Source: Fimbriiglobus sp.
Lineage (GTDB): Bacteria > Planctomycetota > Planctomycetia > Gemmatales > Gemmataceae
Direction of reading: 5' to 3'
DNA: 32,326 nucleotides
Assembly: GCA_025362195.1 (NCBI GenBank)
Contig: JANYHV010000116.1
Location: 1 to 32,326, forward strand
The notes below the pieces were generated by a model that was not told the DNA's origin, ran no database searches, and saw only the letters and a program-made list of their open reading frames with translations. The position numbers and the translations under genes were made by a program. Position 1 is the first letter of the stretch. Every line of letters starts with the position of its first letter. Positions 23,901-31,959 of this stretch are shown piece after piece.

Positions 23901-25885
23901 CCGAGGACCGACGCCCACGGCTCGACGGGGGACGCCGGCGCGACCCGCGTGCCGAAGCCCTCCGGCTTGACGCACGAACCGGGCGACTTCGGCACGCGGA
24001 CGCGCACCTCGCCCAATGGCCCGCCCGTCGAAGTGAGTCGGAAGACGGTGACGCGGGTCGGGACGCCGTCCACGACTGACACCGCCGTGTCACTCGTGCC
24101 GGTGACTCGCGCGGCGTGCGGCGTCAGCGTGACCGCGGCGTTGGGGGCGTGGCCGCGGAGCGGGTAGCGCAGCCGCGTCGGGTTGGCGAGCGTCACGGCG
24201 GGCACGGCCGTCGCGGTCGCGTCGTAGCCCGGCGGGGCGACGACCGTGTACGCCCCCTCGCGGCCGGCGGCGTCCTGACAGGCGGCTCGCGGGAACGGCA
24301 CCGCCTCGCCCGGCCGGGGGCGCGGGCCGACGAGCCGGACGACCACTTCGACGGACTCTCCCGCCCGGGCCGGCCGGGTCAACTCGACCCGCCGCCCGCT
24401 CACAGAAAGCGGGGCGTCTTCATTCACCTGCTCCGCCGAAACGATCCGGTAGCCCGGGCCGAGGTGCAGCGTTAACGTCTCCAACGGCCCGCGCGCGACT
24501 GCGACGCGGAAGCGGGCCGTGAGCCGCGGTTCCTCGACGGGCGTGCCCGCCTCCCAGGTGATCTCGTCCACGGTCGAGTACGTCGCCCCGAAACTGCGCA
24601 CGCGCACGGTCGGGAGTCGGCGGGCCGCGTCCGGGGTCGGACGCGCGTCGCGCGGGACCGCCTGGAACCCGAAGCGGACGCCCTCCTCGGCCGTCGGCGG
24701 CAGCGCGGGCAGGGCGGCGCTGAGGTAGTCGCCGGGGTCGCACCCGAGCCACTGGACGTCGGGTCGGCAGGTCACTTCGACCGCGTCGCCGCGGGCCAGT
24801 CCGCCGACCAGCCGCAGGTCGGGCAGGGGCCAGCCGGTCTCGGCCGTCGGCGGGAGTGCGAGGAACCCCGTGACGGTCACCTTCGCCGGCAGGCCGCCGG
24901 GGCAGGGCACCCGAACCCGGCCGGGCGTCGCGTCATCGACGGCCCACGACACGCGGCCGGGGGCGGTGACGGCCGTGATCTGGCAGCGGGGGTCGGCGAG
25001 GAAGACGAGTTCCGCAGGCGCGCCCCGGACCGCTTCGAGGCCGCACTCGACGGCGAAGTTGACGACGCCGGGGGTGAACTCGTACCGGGCGACGCGCGAC
25101 ACCCGCACCGGCGCGTCGCGCTCCACCAGTGCGGCGGTTGGCCGTAACGAGAACTCGACGCGGCCCTGCCCGGAGAAGAGGATTTGCCGCCGCTGCCGCC
25201 CGGGGGTCGCGCCGGGCAACGGGCCGGACAGGGTGCCGCCCCCCGGCCCCGCGGCCAGCGTCGGCTCGCGGTCCACCGGCAAGTCGAGGTCGAGTACGGC
25301 CAGCGGTGCGGCGGGCAGGACCAGCGCGAAGCGCTCGGCGTCGCCGTCCGCGCGACCGCCCGCGGACCAGGCGAGCGACGCGGTGCCGTCCCCGGGTACC
25401 GCCAGGGTCGCCGGCCGCGCCGGCAGGGCGACGATGCGGACGCCGGCGTCGGCCGCGGGTAGCGACAGCGCGACGCCGACCGCGTCGAGTGGGAAGTCGG
25501 TGTTGCCGGCGGCGAATTTCCAGGCGAGCGTGCCGCGCAGGCCGCCCGCCGAGTGCGTCGCCGCGTACCGCGCTTCGACGAGACTCGCCGGCGACGCCAC
25601 TGGCCGTGCGGCCGCGGAGCGGGCTTGCGCCTCGAACGCTTCGCGGTCGAGCTTGACCACCGGCCCGGGCGGGAGGGACTTGAGCAACGCCGCGAGTCGG
25701 TCGGCGCTGGCGAGAACACGCCGCAACGGGAACGGGTCGGCGACCGGGAGTCGGGCGAGGGTGCCGAGCGGCGCGCCGGCCACCGCACCGAGTGGATCGG
25801 CGGCCTCGGGCATGGGGAATTGGGCCGCGCCCGGCGTGCCGCCGATCAGCAGGGCGACCAGACTCAGTGCGGCCGCGTACTTCAC
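20978..25885 (-). CDS. Giant exported multi-domain membrane protein (1635 residues), unknown
   Basis: This protein is not recognised. It starts with GTG and a signal peptide ('KYAAALSLVALLIGGTPGAA'). Residues 60-880 are Pro/Val/Arg-rich beta-type sequence without cysteine clusters or enzyme motifs. Three or so membrane helices occupy about residues 885-955 ('AAVVLGAAFVLVSRW', 'LFVVLAVCALAGAGL', 'VVLAAFLLATLGLVARA'). At once follows 'RGIGLALALGVGGVAGAAKP', which looks like a second, internal signal peptide, and a second beta-rich half. A Pro-rich linker near residue 1530 leads to two or three C-terminal helices. The layout suggests two ancestral genes fused. Its GTGA start overlaps the stop of the 1146-residue gene by four bases. 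The frame stays open well upstream of the GTG, but that part lies out of frame inside the neighbour. Confidence 0.85.
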   Translation of the reverse strand: MKYAAALSLVALLIGGTPGAAQFPMPEAADPLGAVAGAPLGTLARLPVADPFPLRRVLASADRLAALLKSLPPGPVVKLDREAFEAQARSAAARPVASPASLVEARYAATHSAGGLRGTLAWKFAAGNTDFPLDAVGVALSLPAADAGVRIVALPARPATLAVPGDGTASLAWSAGGRADGDAERFALVLPAAPLAVLDLDLPVDREPTLAAGPGGGTLSGPLPGATPGRQRRQILFSGQGRVEFSLRPTAALVERDAPVRVSRVARYEFTPGVVNFAVECGLEAVRGAPAELVFLADPRCQITAVTAPGRVSWAVDDATPGRVRVPCPGGLPAKVTVTGFLALPPTAETGWPLPDLRLVGGLARGDAVEVTCRPDVQWLGCDPGDYLSAALPALPPTAEEGVRFGFQAVPRDARPTPDAARRLPTVRVRSFGATYSTVDEITWEAGTPVEEPRLTARFRVAVARGPLETLTLHLGPGYRIVSAEQVNEDAPLSVSGRRVELTRPARAGESVEVVVRLVGPRPRPGEAVPFPRAACQDAAGREGAYTVVAPPGYDATATAVPAVTLANPTRLRYPLRGHAPNAAVTLTPHAARVTGTSDTAVSVVDGVPTRVTVFRLTSTGGPLGEVRVRVPKSPGSCVKPEGFGTRVAPASPVEPWASVLGASSPWSVVAAAAAAHDIAEAVQCVTVAPAEATQAVVRVTATADAAGNFPATVPTVVGARIVPAVAVESPPAETGAVAWRYRGLLLTASVDSCGRVAGTLNGVLFAGGSSEWRVGLPAGATVQSVSVHGKSADVVRLEGGAIVLPPQRTIAGASLASDMPFEVRFELPDSVPVFGGTVEGPEVELPGDPTVPTARVLAPEYRCWPRLDALPDPTPHDGPLTVVPTALPVAAGWALAAVVLGAAFVLVSRWRLPGGLFVVLAVCALAGAGLSPLGWSIVLRPVVLAAFLLATLGLVARARPRGIGLALALGVGGVAGAAKPADPQSVLVVAGPGDRWTVYAGRSTLDAFAELTRPTPPAIVLTGVEYAGRGTGTGSSHFKATLTLVAAGDGEVTYEVPLGGVRLDALDLDGKPALPEATRLDAYTIRVRGRGPHTVTAEFRVPTVAIEGGRETRFTGPDFPTTRVSFQSPAATVDVVSRRGAQSVEQRGGETVATADHGGGRAVVVRTRDATPPTPAVASVREGHLWDIGPADATLSSAFQWSVGSGSLAGVAVEVPDGLEPGTPVLRADSPRPGVAPEVRSAVLSPSEAGRKLVVEFAAPVTGRVTVLVKFTPRTALVARPVLTLPRAVTPVAADSLVGLRVRGLALDAVDKRGLIDFPADELTRRFGALPEWQLDRAPADRVFQRLTGPTAEVQPTVRPKLDAGVVACETRWTLGPAVQVDAQVAVTKFAPTDAVEFDWPDGATLKEVRSPELHGWSKVGSRVQVWFRKPTRQAVVTLAGTSPAAPAGAGATLDLGAVRAAGVPAASVLRVRPPAGLEARWVPAKGAALRADSTPAETLLTLDPGVPAGRVQIVPVVVEPPRPKPPVPAVVPLPAVPPVAPPVEVTEDVPADESVAVRGWLIAAGWPLALLVVAVARRRGLPAPECFATCGLLGWGVAGPTTFLGLLFLAAGGVGVLWRLTGVAARTSRLVLR

Positions 25886-28800
25886 GACCGCGACCCCGGG
25901 GCGGCCGCCCGGCCGGAGCCGGAGTCGAGGGTGAGCGGGTTCGCCTGGAGGGCGACGTTGCGGCTGCCCGCCCCCGACGACGGCTGCGCCCGGTCGAGCG
26001 CGTCCAGCGCGATCGACGTGGTCGAGAGTGCGCCCGGGTTGCGCGTGAAGCCGGGCAGGTGCGTCACGCGGCGGCGGTAGTACCACTCGACGGCGAGCAC
26101 GACGCCGTAGCCCACGACCACGACCGCCAGGCCGGGTTGCCCGCCGTACACGACCTGGGACGCGATTTGCGGCCGCACCACCGCCCCGACGGCCGCGGCC
26201 GCGCCGAGCGCCGTCAGCGCCAGGCCGAGGGGGAGCGGCCGCATCCGGTACGCGAGGATGCCGACGACGACGACGACGAGCGAGCACCCCGCGAACCAGA
26301 CGAACCGCGGCACGAGCACCACGGTCACCCCGGCGAGGCGCGACTGCCGCGCGGTGAGTCCGTCCGAAGTCGCCCCGCCCACGCCGGCCACCGTCGCGTC
26401 GGGGGCGTCCACGTCCCCGTCCGGCCCGCCGGCGATCCAGGCGTCCGCGTCGGCGGTAGTCACGGCCCCGGTCGGCGTGAGTAGCCCGCCGTGGACGGCC
26501 CAGCGCTGATCGACCGCCACGTCCGTCCCCGGGATCAACGGCACGATGTCGCCGGGCAAATACCACTGCTGGCGGACGGGCGACCGGTACGCCGCGTCGG
26601 CCAATCGGGGCACGGGAAAGGTCACGGTGCCCCGCGGCGCGCGGTCGTAGGGGGTCGTGAAGCGGACGTCCAGGAGCGTCGTCTTGCCCACCTTCGGCTC
26701 GGGCAACGGGACGCGGAGCCGCCGCGTTTCCCCGGTGTCGAGCGTCGGGATCGGAGTCAAGGTGACGGCGTCGAGGCGGCGGCCGTCGGCGAACACCTCG
26801 GGGGCCGCGCCGGCGGGCAGTTCGAGATCGACGCCCCCGCCCGACCAGCGGCGGAGTTGAAACCGGCCGCGGACGACCGACGTGCCGTCCGGGGCGAGCC
26901 ACGTCTGCACCAGGACCCGCTCGACCGCCGTGCCCGGGAGGAGGCCGGCGTCGTCCGCGAGTTCCACGGACAGCGGGAGCGTCGGCCCGGTCCCGGCGAG
27001 CGTCAGCCACGGCAGCGACGGCCGGTCGGGGGCGGCTTCGGGCGGCAGTTCGCGCCACGGGCCGTCGGGCCGGGAAACCCGCCGGGTCGAGGTGCCGCCC
27101 CAGACGCGGACGTGGGCGTCGAGCCGGCTGACCGCGTCGGGCGTGAGCAGCACCAGGGGCACGCGGACCGGGCCGCCGTCGCCCTTCCGCGGCGGCAGGG
27201 GCACGGCGTAGGTGACCGCAATCGTGAACTCGCGCGGGGCGTCGGGCGGCAGCCGGAGTTGCCACGTGTCGCGGTCGAGCGGCTCCAACGCGCCGGGCGT
27301 CGGCGGCAGGACGTGGAGGTCCACGGCCGGCCCCGAGAGCAGAATCGGCCGCGTGTCCCCCTCGATGCGCTGGAACCGGAGTGTGTGCGCGACGACCGCC
27401 TGCCGCTCGTTCCAGGTCACGTCCGCGCGGCTGTCGACGGCCAACTCCGGCCGGTACGTTTGCCAGGCCAGATCGACCTTGGCGATGCCGCGCTCGGCCG
27501 CCGTTTGCACCGTCCGCGGCGGGGTGCCGCGCGGCGTCCGCTCGTCCGGTGTCAGCGCGAGTGTTGCGCCGTCGCTGGCCGTCGCGGTCCCCACAACTTC
27601 CAACCCCTCGGGCACGATGGCGACGAGTTTCGCCTGGGACTCGCGGCCGCCGGGGAAGCGGGGCAGGGACAACTCCTCGCGCCGCCGCGACGAGGGGCCG
27701 GGGTGGGTCGCCGAGAGGGTGAAGTCGAACGCCGCCCGCTGCGGGCCGACGAGCTTGACGGCGAGCCGCTTCGTCGTCGGGGTTTCGCTCACGACTTGAA
27801 CCTGGTCGATCAACTCGCCGGCGGCGGTGGCCTCGACCGCCTGCCACCCGGCCGGGACGTCCACGAGGACTTCCTCGACCTCGGACCGCACGGGGGTGAC
27901 TTTCACCTCGACCCCGAGCCGCCAGCCGTCGTCGGCCCGCCGCAGGGTGTACGCCGGCTGGACCCGCTGGAACCCCGGCAGTGCCCGCGTCGTCAGTTCG
28001 CACAGCGGGGCGGTGTTCGTCGGGTTCGCCCCGGCCGATTGCACGGTGGCGAAGCGGTAGAGTGCGGCGACCTCGTCGTCGGCGGTCGCCGGGGCGGGCG
28101 AGTCGATCCGGCGGAGATCGACCGTCGCTTTGTCCAGCGCCACGCGGACCGTCGGCGCGGCGACGACCCGGACCGACCCGGTCACCCGGGACGCCGACGG
28201 CACGCCGACCGGGCCGACGGGGTACGGGCCGCGGAACTTCGGGTCGGCCGCTTTCGGCCGGGGCTGCCGGACGACGGCGGTGACGAGCCAGTCGGCGGCG
28301 GCGTCGGGCGGGCGGAAGGTCCAGACCGGCTTGCCGGCGTCCGGCGGGCGGGTCAGACCCGGGGCCGTGTTCGGGACGCTTTCGGGACTCGTGCCGGGGG
28401 TCGGGAGGCGCTCGGTGACGAGGTCGGCTGTCGCCGGCAGGACGAGTTGCCACTGGGCCGATCCGCCGCGCAACCGGACCCGCGTCGTCGTCTCGATTTG
28501 GGCCTCTTCGACCCGGACGGTTACGTCCACCTCGGCCGAGAGCGGTAGCCGGGCGGTCGGGGCGTTGGCCGGCGTCGGGGCCTCCCAGGTCAGGTCCAAA
28601 AACTCGGCCGGCCCGAGCGGGTAAGCCCGTTCCCCGGGCCGCACGGCGAGCGTCGCGGCCTCCTCAGCCGTCCACTTCGTCTCGAGCGGCTTGTCGCCCG
28701 GCGAGCGCAACCCGACCTGGGCTTTCTTAACACCCGCGGGCAGTTCGAGCGCCAGGGTCGTGATCGCGGCCCGCGGCAGTCCCAACTCGAAGCCCGAGTC

Positions 28801-29322
28801 GCCCTTCACGCCCCGCGAGGTCACCGGGGCTTCGACTTCGACCGTGATCGTCTGGTCGCCGGGCTTCTCGACGGTGACCGTCAGCCCGTCGTCCGCCGAA
28901 CTCAGCACCGGCAAGCGGCCGTCCGGCAGGCGGGCCGCGGTCGGGAAGGCGCGGGCCGTGCCGAGGGCGACGGCCGTGCGCGGGGCGGCGGTGCGGACGG
29001 TGTACGTGAGCGTGAGCAGTGCCGCCAGCCGGTCCCCGCGGGCGACGACTTTGCCGCGGATGTCGCACGAACTCGGCGCGACCGGCTTGGCCGACTCCCG
29101 GGCCTTGCGGGCCGCGTCGATCTGGTCTTGCAGAGCCTTATACTCGGCCGCGGGCAGGAGGACGCCGTCGGGGACGGGGTTGAGGTCGTCGGGCGACTTG
29201 GTAAAGACGACGACAGTGCCGTCGGGCAGCTTGAGGGCCGCGGGTTTGGCCGGCTGTGCGGGTGCGACCGGCCCCGCGACGACGAGTCCGATCACCACCA
29301 GGAGGAACCGCACGCCGGGCAT
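25882..29322 (-). CDS. Large exported membrane-anchored beta-rich protein (1146 residues), unknown
   Basis: This protein is not recognised. A signal peptide ('MPGVRFLLVVIGLVVAGP') is followed by a short helical stretch ('YKALQDQIDAARKARESAKP') and then some 900 residues of beta-type, Pro/Thr/Val/Arg-rich sequence ('VLVDVPAGWQAVEATAAGEL', 'VDLELPAGAAPEVFADGRRL'), probably serial Ig-like domains. About three membrane helices lie at residues 995-1080 ('VWFAGCSLVVVVVGILAYRM', 'GLAVVVVGYGVVLAVEWYY'), with a cytoplasmic or linker tail of about 65 residues. It is the upstream partner of the 1635-residue gene (4-base overlap), so the two are made together. ATG at 29322 is preferred because the signal peptide follows; an upstream TTG adds 13 residues. 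It is divergent from thyX across 212 bases. Confidence 0.85.
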   Translation of the reverse strand: MPGVRFLLVVIGLVVAGPVAPAQPAKPAALKLPDGTVVVFTKSPDDLNPVPDGVLLPAAEYKALQDQIDAARKARESAKPVAPSSCDIRGKVVARGDRLAALLTLTYTVRTAAPRTAVALGTARAFPTAARLPDGRLPVLSSADDGLTVTVEKPGDQTITVEVEAPVTSRGVKGDSGFELGLPRAAITTLALELPAGVKKAQVGLRSPGDKPLETKWTAEEAATLAVRPGERAYPLGPAEFLDLTWEAPTPANAPTARLPLSAEVDVTVRVEEAQIETTTRVRLRGGSAQWQLVLPATADLVTERLPTPGTSPESVPNTAPGLTRPPDAGKPVWTFRPPDAAADWLVTAVVRQPRPKAADPKFRGPYPVGPVGVPSASRVTGSVRVVAAPTVRVALDKATVDLRRIDSPAPATADDEVAALYRFATVQSAGANPTNTAPLCELTTRALPGFQRVQPAYTLRRADDGWRLGVEVKVTPVRSEVEEVLVDVPAGWQAVEATAAGELIDQVQVVSETPTTKRLAVKLVGPQRAAFDFTLSATHPGPSSRRREELSLPRFPGGRESQAKLVAIVPEGLEVVGTATASDGATLALTPDERTPRGTPPRTVQTAAERGIAKVDLAWQTYRPELAVDSRADVTWNERQAVVAHTLRFQRIEGDTRPILLSGPAVDLHVLPPTPGALEPLDRDTWQLRLPPDAPREFTIAVTYAVPLPPRKGDGGPVRVPLVLLTPDAVSRLDAHVRVWGGTSTRRVSRPDGPWRELPPEAAPDRPSLPWLTLAGTGPTLPLSVELADDAGLLPGTAVERVLVQTWLAPDGTSVVRGRFQLRRWSGGGVDLELPAGAAPEVFADGRRLDAVTLTPIPTLDTGETRRLRVPLPEPKVGKTTLLDVRFTTPYDRAPRGTVTFPVPRLADAAYRSPVRQQWYLPGDIVPLIPGTDVAVDQRWAVHGGLLTPTGAVTTADADAWIAGGPDGDVDAPDATVAGVGGATSDGLTARQSRLAGVTVVLVPRFVWFAGCSLVVVVVGILAYRMRPLPLGLALTALGAAAAVGAVVRPQIASQVVYGGQPGLAVVVVGYGVVLAVEWYYRRRVTHLPGFTRNPGALSTTSIALDALDRAQPSSGAGSRNVALQANPLTLDSGSGRAAAPGSRS

Positions 29323-29534
29323 CGTCCGCGACCTGAGCCGAGAGGGGGCGTCACGCGGCAATTGTAAACCACGCCCCCGTTCAACGCCGGGTGCCGGGTC
29401 GAATTATTTCCCCTCAAACCCCCAGGTCGCCCGCTCAGCCCTGCTTGCCGTGTTTCGAGGAATGTTGCAGGACGCCATCGGAATCGACGATAACGGACGT
29501 ATTCGTTGCGACCGTTACAAGCCGGAGCCGTGCC

Positions 29535-30350
29535 GTGGCCGACATCACGATTTTGACGACGCCGAAAGTCTACCTCGTCGGCAAGCAAGAACTCCAGAGT
29601 GCCGAACTCGACCGCTTCCTGGCCGACCACGGCGTGAGCTGGCAATCGGACAGCGAGGTCGCCGCGGAGGTCCTCACCGAGTCGGCCGGCCGCATCTGCT
29701 ACATGTCGTTCGCCAAGCCCCGGCCCGGCGGCAACGCGACGTACTTGCACCACATCAAGGAAGTCGGCCACGGGTCGGTGCTGGAGCACGCCGTCTGGAA
29801 CTTCGTCATCACCGGCGTCAGCCGCAGTCTGACGCACGAGTTAGTGCGACATCGCTCCGGCTGGGCGTACAGTCAGCTTTCCCAACGGTACGTGGACGAG
29901 TCGGTCGCGGAGTACGTCGAACCGGACATCATCGCCGGGGACCCCGAGTTGCACGCGATCTGGCTCGACGCAGTGGCGCACGCCCACGCGGCTTACGTCA
30001 AGCTGGCCGAGGGCTTGAACGCCAAGCTCGCCGACCCGCGAGCCGCCGCCGCCGCGATGCTGCCGCCGGACGCCGACCGCACGACCCGCCGGAAGACGGC
30101 CCGGCAGGCGGCCCGGAGCGTGTTGCCGAACGCGACCGAGACGAAGATCAGCGTCACGGCCAACGCGCGGGCGCTGCGGCACTTCCTGGAGCAGCGCGGC
30201 AGCCTGCACGCCGAGCCGGAGATTCGCAAACTCGCCAACCAGATGCTCGACCTGCTCGTCGTCGAAAGCCCCAACCTGTTCGGCGACTACGTCAAGGTGC
30301 CGCTGCCGGACGGCACGTTCGACCTGCGAACGCCCTACCGCAAGGTGTGA
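29535..30350 (+). CDS. thyX: FAD-dependent thymidylate synthase (ThyX)
   Basis: The protein has 271 residues. It makes dTMP from dUMP using methylene-tetrahydrofolate, NADPH and FAD. The signature is at residues 105-119, 'RHRSGWAYSQLSQRY'; here eight residues separate RHR from the conserved Ser, where many ThyX proteins have seven. 'EVGHGSVLEHAVWNFVITGV' is the conserved His/Glu region that helps bind FAD, and 'LPNATETKISVTANARALRH' is the substrate-side helix, with the terminal 'RALRHFLEQR' conserved. GTG at 29535 is chosen because GGAG lies seven bases upstream; the open frame further left has no family similarity. It is divergent from the large envelope pair. Confidence 0.94.
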   Translation: MADITILTTPKVYLVGKQELQSAELDRFLADHGVSWQSDSEVAAEVLTESAGRICYMSFAKPRPGGNATYLHHIKEVGHGSVLEHAVWNFVITGVSRSLTHELVRHRSGWAYSQLSQRYVDESVAEYVEPDIIAGDPELHAIWLDAVAHAHAAYVKLAEGLNAKLADPRAAAAAMLPPDADRTTRRKTARQAARSVLPNATETKISVTANARALRHFLEQRGSLHAEPEIRKLANQMLDLLVVESPNLFGDYVKVPLPDGTFDLRTPYRKV

Positions 30351-30421
30351 CAATCGGGTCTGGCGTGCGGCCGGCCGACGCTTTACAATCTGCCCTGGTA
30401 GCACTCTCCCGGAGGTAGATT

Positions 30422-31651
30422 ATGACTCGCTGGATCGCCCTGTTCGCCCTCGCACTGGCCGCCGCTCCCGGCGGCGCGGCCGACCCGTTCTTCTTTCAGC
30501 CCAAGGACCGCATCGTCTTCCTCGGCGACAGCATCACCGAGCAGTACCAGTACTCGAGCGACATCGAGTTGTACCTGACGACGCGGTACCCGCAGGGTCA
30601 GATGCTGTTCCTGAACGCCGGCATCGGCGGGGACACGGCCAACGGCGGGGCCGGCCGCTTCCAGGAGCACGTGCTCTCGGACAAGCCGACCAAGGTGACG
30701 ATCAACTTCGGCATGAACGACGCCGGGTACGGCAACTTCGACGCCGGCAGCAACAAGCGGTTCGTCGAAAAGACGGACGCCATGCTCGACGCGGCCAAGA
30801 AGGCCGGCGTGCAGGTCGCTGTCGTGTCGCCGAACGCGGTCGACCGCCGGTTGAACCCGAGCTTCAAGAACTACGTCGAGACGCAGAAGCAGTACTACGC
30901 CCCGCTGGCCGAGTCCGCCAAGAAGTTCGGCTTCCCCTACGCCGACCAGTACACCGTGACCCGCGCGGCCGTCGAGGCGATGGAAAAGGACGACCCCAAG
31001 GCGGCCAAGGCCAAGCCGTACTACGACGGTTTCCACACGGCCCCCCCCGGCGGGCTGCTGATGGCCCACGCCATCCTGACGCAACTGCACGCCCCGGCCG
31101 ACGTGAGCACCGCCGAGGTGAACGCCAAGACCGGCGTCGCCAAGGGCACCGCGGCCAAAATCAGCGGCGTGGAACCCAACCCGCACGGCGTCTCGTTCAC
31201 CCGCCTCGACGACGCGCTGCCGATGCCGGTCCAGAAGGACTGGCTGGCGATGTTGCCGTACACGAACAACCTCGACGACTTGAACCGCTACGCGCTGACC
31301 GTCACCGACTTGCCGGAGGGCGAGTACAGCGTCCGCATCGACGGCACCGAAGTGACGAGTACTACCGCCGCCGCGCTGGCCGCCGGGATCAACCTCGGCA
31401 ACCTGACCACCGGGCCGATTTACGATCAAGGCAACAAGGTGTTGCAGGCGATCAACGCCAAGAACGCCGTCGTCAAGAACCGCTTCTTCGGCGTGACCCG
31501 CGCGAGCATCCCGGACTGGCTCCGCGATGTCGGCGAGCCGCGGAAACAAGAGGAGCGGGCGAAGCGGCTCGCCCAGATCGAGACGGCCCAGGCCGACGTG
31601 TACAAACTCGCCCAGCCGACGGCCCACAAGTTCGAGATCGTCAAAAAATAG
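30422..31651 (+). CDS. Exported SGNH/GDSL hydrolase
   Basis: The protein has 409 residues. A signal peptide ('MTRWIALFALALAAAPGGAA') precedes all four SGNH blocks: Ser37 in 'FLGDSITEQ', Gly in 'NAGIGGDTA', Asn in 'NFGMNDAGYG' near residue 99, and Asp/His in 'YDGFHTAPPGG' near residues 201-204. It should hydrolyse an ester, for example removing acetyl groups from a polysaccharide outside the cytoplasm; the substrate is not predictable. The C-terminal 130 residues ('LTVTDLPEGEYSVRIDGTEV') resemble a small beta accessory domain. GGAGG six bases upstream fixes the start. A stem-loop follows the stop. Confidence 0.92.
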   Translation: MTRWIALFALALAAAPGGAADPFFFQPKDRIVFLGDSITEQYQYSSDIELYLTTRYPQGQMLFLNAGIGGDTANGGAGRFQEHVLSDKPTKVTINFGMNDAGYGNFDAGSNKRFVEKTDAMLDAAKKAGVQVAVVSPNAVDRRLNPSFKNYVETQKQYYAPLAESAKKFGFPYADQYTVTRAAVEAMEKDDPKAAKAKPYYDGFHTAPPGGLLMAHAILTQLHAPADVSTAEVNAKTGVAKGTAAKISGVEPNPHGVSFTRLDDALPMPVQKDWLAMLPYTNNLDDLNRYALTVTDLPEGEYSVRIDGTEVTSTTAAALAAGINLGNLTTGPIYDQGNKVLQAINAKNAVVKNRFFGVTRASIPDWLRDVGEPRKQEERAKRLAQIETAQADVYKLAQPTAHKFEIVKK

Positions 31652-31665
31652 CCGCGCCGTCGAAA

Positions 31666-31698
31666 TGATGCCCGGTGGCGTGCGAACACCGGGCATCA
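31666..31698 (+). terminator. 12-bp stem-loop after the SGNH hydrolase gene
   Basis: The arms 31666-31677 and 31687-31698 pair perfectly around a 9-base loop, 14 bases after the hydrolase stop. No T-run follows, so it may be a weak terminator or an mRNA-stabilising hairpin rather than a classical intrinsic terminator. Confidence 0.55.
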
Positions 31699-31719
31699 CC
31701 TTCCCAACGGAGTCCGGCC

Positions 31720-31959
31720 GTGAACCTCGACGACGCCAACACTCTCGCCCAGCAGTTCAACGACCAACAGTTCGACAAAAAACTGCCGACCGCGTCGGGT
31801 TTCGACCCGTCCGCGGTGGGCAACCTCGTGACCGCAGCCGCCGACGGCACGTCCGTCGTCGTGGACCTGGCCGGGGGCCTGGCGGAAGTCTCGGGCGACC
31901 TCGCCGGGGCACTGCTCGAAGTGATCGGCGGCATTGTCGCCGGCATTTTCAGCGCGTGA
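31720..31959 (+). CDS. 79-residue protein with hydrophobic Gly-rich C-terminus, unknown
   Basis: The protein has 79 residues and is not recognised. The N-terminal half is polar ('NLDDANTLAQQFNDQQFDKK') and has no signal peptide. The C-terminal half ('VVVDLAGGLAEVSGDLAGAL', then 'LEVIGGIVAGIFSA') is a long, mildly amphipathic hydrophobic helix with small residues at regular spacing, which could insert in or pack on a membrane. GTG at 31720 has GGAG seven bases upstream, a good start. Its 3' end overlaps the convergent aldolase gene by 11 bases. The clear ribosome site supports a real gene. Confidence 0.65.
   Translation: MNLDDANTLAQQFNDQQFDKKLPTASGFDPSAVGNLVTAAADGTSVVVDLAGGLAEVSGDLAGALLEVIGGIVAGIFSA

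Noticed and set aside
25886..28453. Upstream extension of the 1635-residue protein to about 2491 residues
   Set aside because: The frame stays open only because of high GC. This part lies out of frame inside the 1146-residue gene, is Arg/Pro-rich without structure, and the GTG at 25885 is followed by a proper signal peptide.
21018..28624. Several plus-strand frames of 300-690 residues opposite the giant pair
   Set aside because: Composition is Arg/Gly/Asp/Pro repeats typical of antisense frames, with no signal peptide or domain. They mirror the codon positions of the real genes.
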